A stretch of DNA of 64,000 nucleotides from Pseudomonas iridis (lineage in GTDB: Bacteria; Pseudomonadota; Gammaproteobacteria; Pseudomonadales; Pseudomonadaceae), in NCBI RefSeq assembly GCF_017980685.1, contig NZ_JACXXO010000001.1:974207-1038206 (forward strand), read 5' to 3'. Made by a program: the position numbers and the translations under genes. The number at the start of each line of letters is the position of its first letter. Positions within the stretch are counted from its first letter, which is position 1. Below the pieces are notes generated by a model, which saw only the letters and a program-made list of their open reading frames with translations, searched no databases and had not been told where the DNA came from. Positions 21,253 through 31,517 of this stretch are shown here, piece after piece.

Positions 21253-21624
21253 ATGAAAAAAATCACCCGACTTACGCTTGTCGGTCCGGTCCCGGCCGAC
21301 GCGCAAACGCCCGGTCAGAAAACCCACGCCAGCGTCACAGGCTCAAACCAACGCAAACCCCGCCGTACCGTGCCACTCAAGCAAATGTTCAGCGTGCGCG
21401 AAGATGTCGATACGATGACCCTGCTCACGCATGCCAGTGATCTTCTCGAATCCCTCGCGCTCATCAGCGCAAATTTTGCCGATGAGTGCGACGGCTCCCA
21501 GCGCCATATTGCGGTGGCCATCAAGCAATTGAGCGCGTTGGCCGAGATTGTGGTTTGCCGGGCACGGGATCAAGTTGTGCAGCAGGGCTCGCCCGCTTCA
21601 CCGCCCCCTGAAGTGCGCCATTGA
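21253..21624 (+). CDS. Small helical protein, DUF6124/DUF3077-like
   Basis: 123 residues from ATG 21253 with GGAG upstream. The basic N-terminus (SNQRKPRRTVPLKQMFSV) is followed by a helical pair (LLTHASDLLESLALISANFA, then RHIAVAIKQLSALAEIVV). This matches the pattern of the DUF6124 protein at 36449 and related Pseudomonas paralogues. Function unknown. A terminator closes the unit at 21756. Confidence 0.65.
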   Translation: MKKITRLTLVGPVPADAQTPGQKTHASVTGSNQRKPRRTVPLKQMFSVREDVDTMTLLTHASDLLESLALISANFADECDGSQRHIAVAIKQLSALAEIVVCRARDQVVQQGSPASPPPEVRH

Positions 21625-21755
21625 TGGCTGAAGCGGGCGCGGAACGAGCGCTTGTCAGACCGGGTCAGGGCAACTCATCGAGATGAATTTTTCTTCACTG
21701 CTGCGACTCAACCAACGTTGTAAAGTCCGCTCGCTCATTCAAGAAACTACGGTTC

Positions 21756-21784
21756 GCCCGCGGCTCTCCCGCGGGCTTTTTTTG
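21756..21784 (+). terminator. Rho-independent terminator
   Basis: GCCCGCGG and CCGCGGGC with a five-base loop, followed by a T-run (TTTTTTT). It ends the transcript of the gene at 21253. Confidence 0.85.
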
Positions 21785-21929
21785 CCTGTTGTCTGGCTGC
21801 CTTCAGTAAACCGACTCACCTGAGATCCCCCCACAACTTTCCGTGCAGGAGCAGGCCACTCACAACCCGTTTGTATTTTCCGGCGCCCCGGGCAATTCTG
21901 TCCTTTGACACCCCTGCCCGGAGCGACCG

Positions 21930-22517
21930 ATGCCGTTGTTGACCCTGCCCTGCCAACGCCTGACGCTCGCCATCCTTGCCCCGGATCAGGCAGAACTGGA
22001 AAGCGATTTCTATCAACGCAACCAGCGCCACCTCGCGCCGTGGTCGCCTATTCGTACGACCGACTATTTTTCCACTGCGCAGATTCGCCGCCGTCTCGAA
22101 ATCCAGGCCAGCGCCTTCGACGCCGGGTTGGCGATGCATTTCGCGCTGCTGAGCGCGGACGGCCAGCAGATGATCGGTGCCTGCAATTTCAGCGGCATCA
22201 TTCGCGGGGCGTTTCAGGCGTGTTATCTGGGGTACCACATCGACGCAACTCAGCAAGGCCAGGGCCTGATGCAAGAAGCGCTGGAGACCGGTATCGGTTA
22301 CATGTTCGAGACCCAGAACCTGCACCGGATCATGGCCAATTACATCCCCGGCAACGAGCGCAGTGCACGGTTGTTGGAGCGGCTGGGCTTCGAGCGGGAG
22401 GGCTACGCCAAGGCATATCTGAACATTGCCGGACGTTGGCAGGATCATGTGCTGACTGCGCTGGTCAACCCGGGCTTCGAAGCACCGGGTCAGCGCGGGT
22501 CACGGCGTCTGGGGTGA
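21930..22517 (+). CDS. RimJ-type GNAT N-acetyltransferase
   Basis: 195 residues, GGAG nine bases upstream. GNAT fold with acetyl-CoA loop in IDATQQGQGLMQEALETG (Q-x-x-G-x-G/A type) and the conserved NxxSxxLLERLGF block (NERSARLLERLGFEREGYAK) of ribosomal-protein alanine acetyltransferases. It probably acetylates a protein N-terminus or small amine; RimJ itself modifies ribosomal protein S5, but the exact substrate here cannot be told. Confidence 0.85.
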   Translation: MPLLTLPCQRLTLAILAPDQAELESDFYQRNQRHLAPWSPIRTTDYFSTAQIRRRLEIQASAFDAGLAMHFALLSADGQQMIGACNFSGIIRGAFQACYLGYHIDATQQGQGLMQEALETGIGYMFETQNLHRIMANYIPGNERSARLLERLGFEREGYAKAYLNIAGRWQDHVLTALVNPGFEAPGQRGSRRLG

Positions 22518-22705
22518 TCTCCACGGGCGCTCGCTGACAGGTGAATAGTGGCTTGCGAGCGCCTGTTACAAATTCTGTCTGACAAAAAACCTTTCAGCTC
22601 TCGCGTTTGCTGCCGATACAGACCTGCTAACACCCTTGCTGGCTCAAAAAACAACAATCTTCCAGCTTACCGACGATCAAGAAACACGAGTTTCTGGAGG
22701 ATATT

Positions 22706-24628
22706 GTGATGAATAGCTGGTTCGGCAACATCAGCGTGAACATGAAACTGGGCCTGGGCTTCGGCCTTGTCCTGGCACTGACCTGCGTTTTGGCCCTGAC
22801 CGGCTGGACCAGCCTGGGCGGCTTGATTGACCGCAGTAACTGGATGAGTGACATCACCCAGCTCAACTCCGGCCTGACCAAACTGCGAGTGGTGCGCCTG
22901 CAATACATGCTGACCAACGGCGACGAAACCGCCGCGCAGAATGTACAGACCACCCTCGACGGCTTCGCCGCGCAACAGCAGAAGCTCATCAGCAGCTTCA
23001 AGAGTCCGGAAAACGTCAAACTGCTCAAGGAGCAGGCGGCGACCATCGCCGAATACCAGACGTCCCTGAACAAAATGCGTAACGCCTATCGCACCGGCAA
23101 CACCGCGCGCGACACCATGAGCGTCAACGCCGCGAGCGCGTACAACCTGATCGAGTCGATCGGTAAGCGCGTTCAGCAAATGGACATGAGCGAGCAGCGT
23201 TTCGAGCAGTTCCAGGCCATCAGTGCCGCCAAGGAAGCATTCATCCTCGCCCGTTACGAAGTGCGCGGCTACACCGCCACCACCAACGCCGAAACCGAGC
23301 AGAAAGCCATCGGCCAAATCGACGTGGCGATCGCCAGCCTCAAACAGCTGAACGTGCATTTCGCTGATACCCAGCCAGATGCCCTGCGTCAGCTGGAAAC
23401 GGCGTTGACCAATTATCGCAGCGCGTTGATGGCCTATAAAAACGCCAACAGCGAAGCCGTGCAGGCGCGTAAGGAAATGACCGATCAGGGCGCCACCATC
23501 GTGACCCTGAGCGAGCAGCTGTATCAGATTCAGCTTGATCGTCGCGACGTCGAAAGCGCTCAGGCGCGTACCTTTCAGTTGATCAGCACCCTGCTGGCCC
23601 TGCTGGTTGGCGTGATTGCCGCGGTCATCATCACCCGTCAGATCACCCGCCCACTGCGAGAAACCCTGGCCGTGGTCGAGCGCATCGCCAGCGGCGATCT
23701 GACCCAGAACGTCACCATCACCCGCCGCGACGAACTCGGTGTGCTGCAACAAGGCATCGCACGCATGGGCGTCACCCTGCGCGACTTGATCAGCGGCATC
23801 CGCGATGGCGTGACCCAAATCGCCAGTGCTGCCGAAGAGTTGTCGGCCGTTACCGAGCAGACCAGCGCCGGTGTAAACAGCCAGAAGATCGAAACCGATC
23901 AGGTCGCCACCGCCATGCACGAAATGACTGCCACCGTGCAGGAAGTCGCGCGCAATGCCGAAGAGGCTTCGCAAGCAGCTGCTGCGGCTGACGGCGAAGC
24001 ACGTGAAGGCGACAAGGTCGTGAACGAGGCCATCACACAGATTGAGCGTCTGGCCAGCGAAGTGGCGCGCTCCACTGAAGCCATGAGGGTGCTGCAACAG
24101 GAAAGCGACAAGATTGGCAGCGTCATGGACGTGATCAAAGCCGTCGCCGAACAGACCAACCTGCTGGCGCTCAACGCCGCAATTGAAGCGGCACGTGCCG
24201 GTGAAGCCGGTCGTGGTTTCGCCGTGGTCGCCGACGAAGTCCGTGGCCTGGCCCAGCGCACGCAGAAATCCACCGAAGAAATCGAAGGCCTGGTCGCCGG
24301 TTTACAGAACGGCACCCAGCAAGTCTCGGCAGTGATGAACAACAGCCGCGCCCTGACTGACAGCAGCGTCGCCCTGACTCGCAAGGCCGGTACATCGCTG
24401 GAAAACATCACCCGCACGGTGTCGAACATCCAGTCGATGAACCAGCAGATCGCCGCCGCTGCCGAACAGCAAAGCGCCGTGGCCGAAGAGATCAGCCGCA
24501 GCATCATCAACGTTCGCGACGTGTCTGAGCAGACCGCCGCGGCGAGTGATGAAACCGCCAAGTCCAGCGTTGAACTGGCACGGTTGGGTGGTCAGCTGCA
24601 GCAGATGGTGAGCCACTTCCGCGTTTGA
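22706..24628 (+). CDS. Methyl-accepting chemotaxis protein
   Basis: 640 residues from GTG 22706 or the adjoining ATG, with GGAGG upstream. N-terminal membrane segment (about 8-30), a helical sensor domain of the four-helix-bundle type, a second membrane segment ([20 protein letters not shown]), HAMP domain, and the long signalling domain whose tip reads [20 protein letters not shown]. It senses a ligand in the periplasm and signals through CheW/CheA to the flagellar motor. It is monocistronic and flanked on the right by REP elements. The ligand cannot be predicted. Confidence 0.95.
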   Translation: MMNSWFGNISVNMKLGLGFGLVLALTCVLALTGWTSLGGLIDRSNWMSDITQLNSGLTKLRVVRLQYMLTNGDETAAQNVQTTLDGFAAQQQKLISSFKSPENVKLLKEQAATIAEYQTSLNKMRNAYRTGNTARDTMSVNAASAYNLIESIGKRVQQMDMSEQRFEQFQAISAAKEAFILARYEVRGYTATTNAETEQKAIGQIDVAIASLKQLNVHFADTQPDALRQLETALTNYRSALMAYKNANSEAVQARKEMTDQGATIVTLSEQLYQIQLDRRDVESAQARTFQLISTLLALLVGVIAAVIITRQITRPLRETLAVVERIASGDLTQNVTITRRDELGVLQQGIARMGVTLRDLISGIRDGVTQIASAAEELSAVTEQTSAGVNSQKIETDQVATAMHEMTATVQEVARNAEEASQAAAAADGEAREGDKVVNEAITQIERLASEVARSTEAMRVLQQESDKIGSVMDVIKAVAEQTNLLALNAAIEAARAGEAGRGFAVVADEVRGLAQRTQKSTEEIEGLVAGLQNGTQQVSAVMNNSRALTDSSVALTRKAGTSLENITRTVSNIQSMNQQIAAAAEQQSAVAEEISRSIINVRDVSEQTAAASDETAKSSVELARLGGQLQQMVSHFRV

Positions 24629-24656
24629 TCCTGATTTCGCGCTGAAGCCAAAAACC

Positions 24657-24750
24657 AATCGCGGGCAAGCCCGCTCCCACAGGGTTCTGAGTCGTTCACA
24701 GATGTTGTGTTCGACTCAGAACGTGTGGGAGCGGGCTTGCCCGCGATTGC
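24657..24750. repeat. REP pair (GCGGGCAAGCCCGC type)
   Basis: AATCGCGGGCAAGCCCGCTC...CACAGG at the left and its inverse complement at the right, ending GCGATTG. Both arms are themselves palindromic hairpins. Typical of paired REP sequences between Pseudomonas genes, derived from small transposase-dependent elements. Confidence 0.85.
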
Positions 24751-24784
24751 GTTAGAACAGCCACCTCAGAATTCCCCCGCCTTA

Positions 24785-24869
24785 TGTAGGAGCTGCCGCA
24801 GGCTGCGATCTTTTGATCTTGTTTTTAAAATCAAGATCAAAAGATCGCAGCCTTCGGCAGCTCCTACAG
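24785..24869. repeat. REP pair (GTAGGAGCTGCCG type)
   Basis: TGTAGGAGCTGCCGCAGG at the left and its inverse complement at 24849-24869 enclose GATC-rich inner arms (ATCTTTTGATCTTG...CAAGATCAAAAGAT). The whole forms one long imperfect hairpin. A second pair of the same type occurs at 29824 and a third, shorter, at 43511. Confidence 0.9.
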
Positions 24870-24888
24870 GGGCCAAGTTAATGGATCC

Positions 24889-26262
24889 TCACCGGGTGCC
24901 GCGTTGGCGCAATGCCGACGGCATGAAGTACGCGTCCTCAGGCGCAGGTTGGGCGAAGTCCACGGTTTCCGATTCTTCGTTGTCGAGGTTCTGCACGTAG
25001 TAACGGCGTGCCTGCAAGTCGTGGAAAACGTCGAGCGCACTCCAGGTGGTGGGCAGGTCGTAGAAGTTTTTCAGGTAGGCCATCGACACGCGCCACAACT
25101 CCCCTCGCCCGTCGTATTGATCGACCAGCGCAGCCCCCCAACTGTCCTCATCCAGAAACAGCACGCGCTTGGAATAGATGTGCCGCGAACCGGGTTTGAG
25201 GTTGCCTTCCACCACCCACACGCGGTGCAGCTCATAGCGGGTGAATTGCGGGTTGAGGTGGCCGGGGGTAAGCAGTTGCGCGTACTTCACGTCGGGGCTG
25301 CCGACTTTGTAGTTGTTGTAGGGAATGTAGATTTCCTGCTTGCCCTTGAGCTTCCAGTCGTAGCGATCCGGCGAGCCGTTGAACAGGTCGGTGTCGTCGG
25401 CAGTGCGCAGGCCATCGGACGAGGCGATCGGCGTGTCGTATGCAAGGTTCGGCGCGCGGCGCACGCGGCGTTGGCCGGCGTCGTAGATCCAGGCCTGGCG
25501 CGCACCCTTGAGCTGATCGAGGGTTTCGTGCACCAGTGCTGCACCGCCCGCCAGCCGTGCCGGACTTTTCACAAATGCCACGTAGTAGAAGAGGATGTTT
25601 TTCAGGTCGGCGAACTGTCCACCGGGACGGTAATAGTTGAACAGCGCTTCCTGCTGCGAGGTCACCAGCGCGAAGCTGCCGTTGCGCTGGACCGGCGCCT
25701 CGGAGGCACGCCGTACAACGTAGATGCCGCGATAACGGGTGATGTGATTCCACAGCACTTCGACGCCATCCTTGGGCACCGGGAACGGCACGCCACCATA
25801 GGCATCGGAAAACCCGCTGCCACCTTCGAGCAGCTTGGCCGAGGTCGCATTTTTCAGGGTGTTGTCGTACAGCCATTGCGGCGCCGATCCTGATCGGCGC
25901 GAAGGATAAACCGGCATCTGGAAGGTGTCGGGGTAGCTGTTGAAAAGCGCAATCTGGCCCGGGCTGAGATGGGATTTGTACTGATCGAGATTGGCTTTGG
26001 TTATGGTGAACAACGGTTTGTCCGCTGCAAACGGATCGGGGTGATGCTGGCCCGGTTTGTAGCCTGCCGGGGCCTGGGTGATGCCGCCGGTCCAGGCCGG
26101 GATGGTGCCCGCTGCGTTGCCGGCGCGCTCGGCGCCGAGTGGGGTCAGGGTGGTTTTCAGTTGTTCGGCTTGCTGGGGGGTGACGGCGGCCAGTGCAGTG
26201 CCGGCGGCCAAACTTAGCCACAACGCGAGTGATGTTTTTGTCAGCCTTGAAGTGTGAAACAT
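24889..26262 (-). CDS. DUF1329 outer-membrane-associated protein
   Basis: 457 residues with a signal peptide ending TALAA. The DUF1329 core has the HPDPFAADKPLFTITKAN, MPVYPSRRSG and LPTTWSALDVFHDLQAR segments. These are periplasmic proteins related to lipoprotein-localisation factors of the LolA/LppX fold. They recur with DUF1302 proteins in clusters handling lipids or hydrophobic compounds, but their substrate is unknown. GGAG lies eight bases before the ATG. The last gene of a minus-strand operon with the DUF1302 protein and phospholipase-like gene upstream. Confidence 0.9.
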   Translation of the reverse strand: MFHTSRLTKTSLALWLSLAAGTALAAVTPQQAEQLKTTLTPLGAERAGNAAGTIPAWTGGITQAPAGYKPGQHHPDPFAADKPLFTITKANLDQYKSHLSPGQIALFNSYPDTFQMPVYPSRRSGSAPQWLYDNTLKNATSAKLLEGGSGFSDAYGGVPFPVPKDGVEVLWNHITRYRGIYVVRRASEAPVQRNGSFALVTSQQEALFNYYRPGGQFADLKNILFYYVAFVKSPARLAGGAALVHETLDQLKGARQAWIYDAGQRRVRRAPNLAYDTPIASSDGLRTADDTDLFNGSPDRYDWKLKGKQEIYIPYNNYKVGSPDVKYAQLLTPGHLNPQFTRYELHRVWVVEGNLKPGSRHIYSKRVLFLDEDSWGAALVDQYDGRGELWRVSMAYLKNFYDLPTTWSALDVFHDLQARRYYVQNLDNEESETVDFAQPAPEDAYFMPSALRQRGTR

Positions 26263-26284
26263 GATTTTCTCCAGAATGCAGAAA

Positions 26285-26379
26285 ACTGTGGGAGCTGGCT
26301 TGCCAGCGATAGCGGTGGGTCAGCCACCATTGATGTTGAATGTGCCGACCTCTTCGCGAGCAGGCTCGCTCCCACAGGG
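26285..26379. repeat. REP pair of two subtypes
   Basis: CTGTGGGAGCTGGCTTGCCA at about 26286 faces CGCGAGCAGGCTCGCTCCCA ending at about 26377. It lies between the DUF1329 and DUF1302 genes, the only REP pair inside what otherwise looks like one operon, so it may limit expression of the distal gene or stabilise the upstream mRNA end. Confidence 0.8.
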
Positions 26380-26393
26380 GCTGTGTGTAGCCT

Positions 26394-28352
26394 TCAAAGG
26401 AAATACTTGAGGTTGAACCCGACGTTGTCGCGATCGCGAATGCCGTTGTTCTGCCCGCCGCCGTAGAACTCGGTGTACTGCAACTCGGCCTCGAGCTTGT
26501 TCTGGTAGTTGGCCTTGATCCCCAGCGTGTAGGCCTTGCGACCTTCGATGGTGTTGCCGGCCTGATAGCTGTTGCCCTTGAAATCATCCTTGTAGACGAC
26601 GTACGGCGAGACGTTGACCCCGGCGTAGACGTCGTTCCACGTGCCGTTGAGCATCGCCGTGTAGCTGTAGGAATCGCGGTTAACCTGATCGTCACGCTCA
26701 CCGCCGGACACATAGGAATAGTTACCGGTGCCGGCGTAGTAACGATTGCTGCCGTCGAAAGCGGTGTATTGCAGGTTGCTGCCGCGCAGGTGCTCGGAGG
26801 CCAGTTCGAAGATGCCGAACAACGAGTCGAACGACCCGGTCGGACCGAAGTTGTAGATGGTGCCCAGCGAGGTATTGAACGCTTCAACGCGCTCGGCGTT
26901 GTTGATCTGGCTGTCGAGGGTGACCATTTGCCCGCCGACATTGATCGACTGGCCCGTTACCGCCGCAGCCGCACCGTTGGCCAGATCGCCGATCAGGTCG
27001 TTGGTGGCCGCAACACCGATGGGCAGGTTTGGCCGATAAGCCACTTCACCGAACACCGAGGCCTCGCCCAACGTGGTGTTGAAGCTGAAACCGTACATGC
27101 GGATGTCTTCGGCATAGCGCCGATGCGCCTGAATGTTGCCCATCACATCCGCCGTGGCCAGACCATCGGCGAGTGCCCCGGCCTGACTGCCGGCGACACC
27201 GGCCAACAGGTTGGTCAGGGCGTTCATGTCGATGCCGTTGTACCCACCCAGATCCGCCGCAATGGTCGGCTCCTTGGCGTGGTAGTTAACCAGGTACAGG
27301 CCAAACTCAGTGCTGTTGAGCTGTTCGGCGATGTAGCGAAAGGCAAAACCAAACTGGCCGTCGTTGCGCGCGTTGTAGTCCTTGCCGACGGACGCCACTT
27401 TGAGCGTATTGCCGTATGCCGGGGTCACGCCGTTGGCGTACAGCCCGGTGGATTGCAGGACCGGGCCGAGCAGCGGGTTGTTGCCCAATGCGCTGTACAG
27501 ACCGATGACGTTGCCAAATCCTGGCACGGGTGTGTCGAGAGCGGTGCCGCTGAAATCGTTGTAGCCGGTGTTGCCGCCGTCGGCGAACAGATCGGTTTGC
27601 GAGTAGAACGTGCCGACCGGATCGATACGGGTTTCCTTCCAGTTGGTCTGGTAGAAACTCTCCAGGGTCAGGCTGTCAGTCAGGCCGATGTTGAAGCTCA
27701 GCGCCTCCACCGGCACCAGCACTTCCTTGACCTCGGCGCCGGGCAAACGGTACTTGGCCGCGTCCACCGGATTGGTGGTGTTGATGCCGCCGCGATAGAA
27801 AATCCCCTCGCCCCAGTTGAACACCTGACGGCCGACGCGCGCCGTCACCGGCATCTGCGCGACGTCCCAACTGCCGTGGACGTAAGCGTCGAGCATCTCG
27901 ATCCGGGTGCCGGCGATGTCGCGGGTCTGGCTGGTGAAGCGGTCGTCCTGCGGGTAACTCTGGCTCGGTTGTGACGGATTGTTGTTGCGGTAGTAATCGT
28001 TGCGTTTATCCATCAGTTGGGTGTCGTAGAACGCGGTACCGCGCACGAACAAGCCGTAGTTCTGATAGTTGGCCTCAAGCTCTGAGGTGATCTTGTACAC
28101 CTCGGAAACCAGCCCGGTGTCGAAGTTGCGATTACCGTCGTTGGTGTTGACGTCATCGTTGGTTTTGTCGCGCCCCTGCACCCGCCACAAGCGACCATAG
28201 GACAAGGTCGTGTCGAACGAGCCGGTGACCTGTTTATCCAGCACACTGAACTCGGCGGCCTGCACCCCGTCGACCGCGCAGAGTTGCAGCAGCCCTGCCA
28301 GGCCGACACCGGGTAGCACCGCACCAGACAGGCGCAATCGAGTGTTGATCAT
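26394..28352 (-). CDS. DUF1302 outer-membrane beta-barrel protein
   Basis: 652 residues, signal peptide ending VQAAEF. Long alternating beta strands and a terminal Phe/Leu (GFNLKYFL) indicate an outer-membrane barrel. DUF1302 family members form a pair with DUF1329 and are thought to move hydrophobic substrates across the outer membrane. Internal Asn/Gly-rich loops (TGNYSYVSGGERDD, AFDGSNRYYAGT) are surface-loop-like. It is preceded by the phospholipase-like gene with a 48-base gap on the same strand. Confidence 0.88.
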   Translation of the reverse strand: MINTRLRLSGAVLPGVGLAGLLQLCAVDGVQAAEFSVLDKQVTGSFDTTLSYGRLWRVQGRDKTNDDVNTNDGNRNFDTGLVSEVYKITSELEANYQNYGLFVRGTAFYDTQLMDKRNDYYRNNNPSQPSQSYPQDDRFTSQTRDIAGTRIEMLDAYVHGSWDVAQMPVTARVGRQVFNWGEGIFYRGGINTTNPVDAAKYRLPGAEVKEVLVPVEALSFNIGLTDSLTLESFYQTNWKETRIDPVGTFYSQTDLFADGGNTGYNDFSGTALDTPVPGFGNVIGLYSALGNNPLLGPVLQSTGLYANGVTPAYGNTLKVASVGKDYNARNDGQFGFAFRYIAEQLNSTEFGLYLVNYHAKEPTIAADLGGYNGIDMNALTNLLAGVAGSQAGALADGLATADVMGNIQAHRRYAEDIRMYGFSFNTTLGEASVFGEVAYRPNLPIGVAATNDLIGDLANGAAAAVTGQSINVGGQMVTLDSQINNAERVEAFNTSLGTIYNFGPTGSFDSLFGIFELASEHLRGSNLQYTAFDGSNRYYAGTGNYSYVSGGERDDQVNRDSYSYTAMLNGTWNDVYAGVNVSPYVVYKDDFKGNSYQAGNTIEGRKAYTLGIKANYQNKLEAELQYTEFYGGGQNNGIRDRDNVGFNLKYFL

Positions 28353-28400
28353 CTCTTCCTCCTTCCCTGTTTTTTATTGTTTTTGGTCCTGCCGCGATGG

Positions 28401-29690
28401 CTAGGGCGCTAGTCCCGCACTGATATAAATCCGGCTGTGCGCGCCGAAATGGCCGAGCAGTCTGAACAGCTGTTGATTGAGTGCCGGATGGTCGAAATCT
28501 TCCCGGCGCAACTGATTGCCGCTGCTGAAATCATTGGTGACCGGCGCCGTTTCCAGCCATTGGCCGATGGCTTCATCGAACGCGGCGGAGTCATCAACAG
28601 ACTCGGCGCTGACCACCTCGCGCAGGTAGTCCACGGAGTACGGTGGATATTGTTTGTCCTGGGAAAAATCGGTGTAAGCGTCGAGCATCGGATGCGCTTG
28701 CCCGGCGCGTAGCAAGCGTCGCAGCCAGGTCGTCTGGTATTTCTCGACCTCCATATGCCGCGTCGCAACACGCTCGATTGACGCCTGTTTGTCGCCCGCA
28801 AAACCGGCCAGCGCCTTACCTTCCAGCAGCAGAAGACTGGCAAGATCGACGCCGGGCAACGGCTTGGCGTGATACGGCTGGGTCAGGTCCTGGACGTGGT
28901 GCAGGCCCCAGCCGAGAAAGCGATAGCCCCAGTAAGGATGGCCGCTGGCAAACGCCAGCCGCGCCAGGCCCATGTATTGATACGCGCGCCAGTGCGGCCA
29001 ACTGCGCTCAAGAAAACCGGCAGCGGCATACACCACCGGGCTCTCGTGGAAGAACCCCATGTGGAAAGGAGCCTGGGAACTGTACTGAAACCGCGCATCG
29101 CCAAAAGGCTGCGGGCCGAAGCCGTATACCGCGCCGACTTCGCCCGGGTTGTCGCTGAACAGATTGATGTCGTGACCGTAATCCGGTTCGTCGGCAGCGC
29201 TGGCCAGCACCGCAAGCGGTGCGACTTTTTCGCCTTCAGCGACAACGATGAAGCGCTGCCGATTCCACGGCGAGAGCGTCTGCTCGACCATGACTTGCTC
29301 GGCGCCGAGGTGTTCGCGTTCGGGCAGATCCTTGCCCGGCAAAGGCTGGATCACCATCGCCAGATGAATCTGTGGATTGATGCGCAGCGCGGTGAGGAAA
29401 TCGTGGCGCAGGTTGTGCCCCTGCACGGCAGGCATTTGCAGATTGTCGGGGCGCGCAGGGTATTGGGCGAAGTGCTCGCGGGCGAAGCGTTCCTGTTGCT
29501 CGAGCAGCGCAACCACGGCCGGGTATTGCTGCGCGAGAAACTGCTCCAGCGGCTCGACTTCGACTTGCGGCGCATCCCGCAACGCAGGCAAATCCTGCAA
29601 CGCCAGGTAGCTGCCCACCGTATGGTTCGACCAGCCCCAAGCGCTCGGGGCCGTTGCAAAAAGCAGCAACAGGAGGAATGTCAGCTTCAT
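28401..29690 (-). CDS. Zinc-dependent phospholipase C/P1-nuclease-like exported enzyme
   Basis: 429 residues. The signal peptide ends so that the mature protein begins WSNHTVG or WGWSNH; an N-terminal Trp is a zinc ligand in this superfamily. The motif HHVQDLTQPYH (H-x3-D-x5-H) near residue 265 supplies further ligands, and RHDFLTALR contributes earlier. It probably hydrolyses phosphodiesters of phospholipids in the periplasm or outside. Context with DUF1302/DUF1329 proteins on the same strand and a glycerol-3-phosphate-type oxidase downstream suggests lipid head-group removal. Nuclease activity is the alternative. Confidence 0.8.
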   Translation of the reverse strand: MKLTFLLLLLFATAPSAWGWSNHTVGSYLALQDLPALRDAPQVEVEPLEQFLAQQYPAVVALLEQQERFAREHFAQYPARPDNLQMPAVQGHNLRHDFLTALRINPQIHLAMVIQPLPGKDLPEREHLGAEQVMVEQTLSPWNRQRFIVVAEGEKVAPLAVLASAADEPDYGHDINLFSDNPGEVGAVYGFGPQPFGDARFQYSSQAPFHMGFFHESPVVYAAAGFLERSWPHWRAYQYMGLARLAFASGHPYWGYRFLGWGLHHVQDLTQPYHAKPLPGVDLASLLLLEGKALAGFAGDKQASIERVATRHMEVEKYQTTWLRRLLRAGQAHPMLDAYTDFSQDKQYPPYSVDYLREVVSAESVDDSAAFDEAIGQWLETAPVTNDFSSGNQLRREDFDHPALNQQLFRLLGHFGAHSRIYISAGLAP

Positions 29691-29823
29691 TGCTTGTGAT
29701 TCTTATTGGAGATGCCGTGGGGGATGAGCCTAACAACCGACCCCGCCGCTGACACTGTCCAATCTCACCAGAAAAGGTCTCCGATAGCGCCATATGAGCG
29801 CCGTCGCAATTTGCCCCTCTCCC

Positions 29824-29911
29824 CTGTAGGAGCTGCCGCAGGCTGCGATCTTTTGATCCTGTTTTTTAAGATCAACATCAAAAGATCGCAGCCTTCGGCA
29901 GCTCCTACAGG
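29824..29911. repeat. REP pair (GTAGGAGCTGCCG type)
   Basis: CTGTAGGAGCTGCCGCAGG and its inverse complement with inner GATC-rich arms, nearly identical in sequence to the pair at 24785. It lies between the phospholipase-like gene promoter and the end of the FGGY kinase gene, separating the two minus-strand operons. Confidence 0.9.
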
Positions 29912-29928
29912 GGGGTTGCGGTGTTTTC

Positions 29929-31497
29929 TTAAGCGGGGTAACCGGTGATTTTCCGGATGCTTTGGTACAGCGGCTTGAGCTGGCGATACATGCGCAGGTA
30001 GACCTCTTTGTACAGTTGCTCGTAGATTTTTTGCGCCTCCGGTTGCGGCATGAACACCGCGCCCACCCGGGTCATCGCCGCGATGGCCGTGGGGAAATCC
30101 GCATGCAGTCCCAACCCCACCGCGCAGCAAATCGCCGCGCCCAGGCCGGACGCTTCGTACACGTGCGGACGCTCGGCGGGCAAGCCAAAAATGTTCGCCG
30201 TCAGCTGCATCGCCGCATCACTTTGCGAACCGCCGCCAGCAACACGCAGCCGTTTGACCGACACCTTCGAACGCCGCTCGATGTTCTCCATACCCTGGCG
30301 CAAGGCATACGCCAGCCCTTCCAGAATCGCCCGGTAAATATGCGCGCGGGTGTGCACATCGCCGAAGCCGATCATTGCGCCTTTCGCTTCCACGCCCGGC
30401 TCGCGGATGCCTGGCGACCAGTAGGGTTGCAGCATCAAACCCATCGATCCCGGTGGCACCGCATCCACCAATGCATCGAACAATTGCTCGGGCTCGATGC
30501 CCTGCTCTTTCGCCTGCTGCATCTCGCGCAAACCGAACTCGTTCTTGAACCAGCTGACCATCCAGTAACCGCGATAAATCATCACCTCGCAGTTGAATTG
30601 ATCCGGCACCGCCGACGGATAAGGCGGGATCAGCGGGACGATTTCCAGATAGCGCGAGCGGGTGCTGGTGATCGTCGCCGTGGTGCCGTAAGAAAGGCAC
30701 ACCGTGCTCGCATCGACCACGCCGGAACCGACCACCTCGCAAGCCTTATCGGCCCCGGCAGCAATCAGCGGCAGCCCTTCGGGAATTCCGGTGTGGCGGC
30801 TGGCTTGCGCGGTGATGTAGCCGAGGGTTTCACCGGGTTTGTGCAGGGTCGGCAGTTGCTCGGGGCGCACGGCCAGGGCCTGCCATTTCCAGTCACTCGG
30901 CGCGGCCCACTTAAGGTGTTTGAAGTCGAAGGGCAAGTAGCCGACGCAACACCCCACCGAATCGACAAAACGCCCGCACAAGCGATGGGTGAGAAATCCC
31001 GAGAGCAGCAAAAACTTGTCGGTCGCCGCCCACACTTCGGGCTGATGGCGAGCGATCCAGTTCGCCTCGGCCTGGGCGCGAAAATGGTCCACGGTGGCCT
31101 GCGCGCCGACCAGTTTGAACAGCCACCCCCACGGCCCTTTTATTCCACCTTCGACCTCACTCTGGCGTTGATCGAGCCACAGGATCGCCGGGCGCAACGG
31201 TTTGCCTTCGGCATCGACATTGATCACGGTGCCGCGCTGTGTGGTCAGGGAAACGCCGGCAATCTCTGAGCGATCAATGCCGGTTTGTGCCCAGACTTGC
31301 TGGCAGGCCTCGCCGAGTTTCGCCCAGTAATATTCCGGGTCCTGCTCGGCCCAGCCCGGCTGTGTCGAGTAATAGGCCTGCAACTCGACTTTGCCCTTAC
31401 CGAGCAAATTACCCTGCAGATCGAAGAGCAGCGCGCGCACGCTTTGGGTGCCGTTGTCGATAGCCAACAGGTAGCGCTTGTTCGGGTGGTTATCCAT
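29929..31497 (-). CDS. FGGY-family carbohydrate kinase
   Basis: 522 residues from ATG 31497 ([20 protein letters not shown]...). A longer upstream frame lacks support. The FGGY fold shows ATPase-type loops: [39 protein letters not shown] and the later phosphate loop [20 protein letters not shown] and [14 protein letters not shown]. It phosphorylates a polyol or sugar; glycerol, dihydroxyacetone or a glycerol ether is suggested by the adjoining G3P-dehydrogenase-like and alkyl-DHAP-synthase-like genes. Gap to the upstream gene is 20 bases. Confidence 0.88.
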   Translation of the reverse strand: MDNHPNKRYLLAIDNGTQSVRALLFDLQGNLLGKGKVELQAYYSTQPGWAEQDPEYYWAKLGEACQQVWAQTGIDRSEIAGVSLTTQRGTVINVDAEGKPLRPAILWLDQRQSEVEGGIKGPWGWLFKLVGAQATVDHFRAQAEANWIARHQPEVWAATDKFLLLSGFLTHRLCGRFVDSVGCCVGYLPFDFKHLKWAAPSDWKWQALAVRPEQLPTLHKPGETLGYITAQASRHTGIPEGLPLIAAGADKACEVVGSGVVDASTVCLSYGTTATITSTRSRYLEIVPLIPPYPSAVPDQFNCEVMIYRGYWMVSWFKNEFGLREMQQAKEQGIEPEQLFDALVDAVPPGSMGLMLQPYWSPGIREPGVEAKGAMIGFGDVHTRAHIYRAILEGLAYALRQGMENIERRSKVSVKRLRVAGGGSQSDAAMQLTANIFGLPAERPHVYEASGLGAAICCAVGLGLHADFPTAIAAMTRVGAVFMPQPEAQKIYEQLYKEVYLRMYRQLKPLYQSIRKITGYPA

Positions 31498-31517
31498 GGA
31501 GCTCTCTTCAAGGGGCA

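Noticed and set aside
22667..24097. Minus-strand frame of 476 codons opposite the chemoreceptor
   Set aside because: The plus strand encodes a full MCP with all domains; the antisense product is low-complexity Gly/Val/His-rich with no ribosome binding site.
25232..26941. Long minus-strand frame of 569 codons across the DUF1329/DUF1302 boundary
   Set aside because: It lies out of frame within two well-supported genes and crosses a REP-containing gap; its composition (Arg, Ser, Pro rich) is that of a shadow in GC-rich DNA.
29962..31269. Plus-strand frame of 435 codons opposite the FGGY kinase
   Set aside because: Antisense shadow of a well-conserved kinase; product rich in Arg and His with no recognisable domain.
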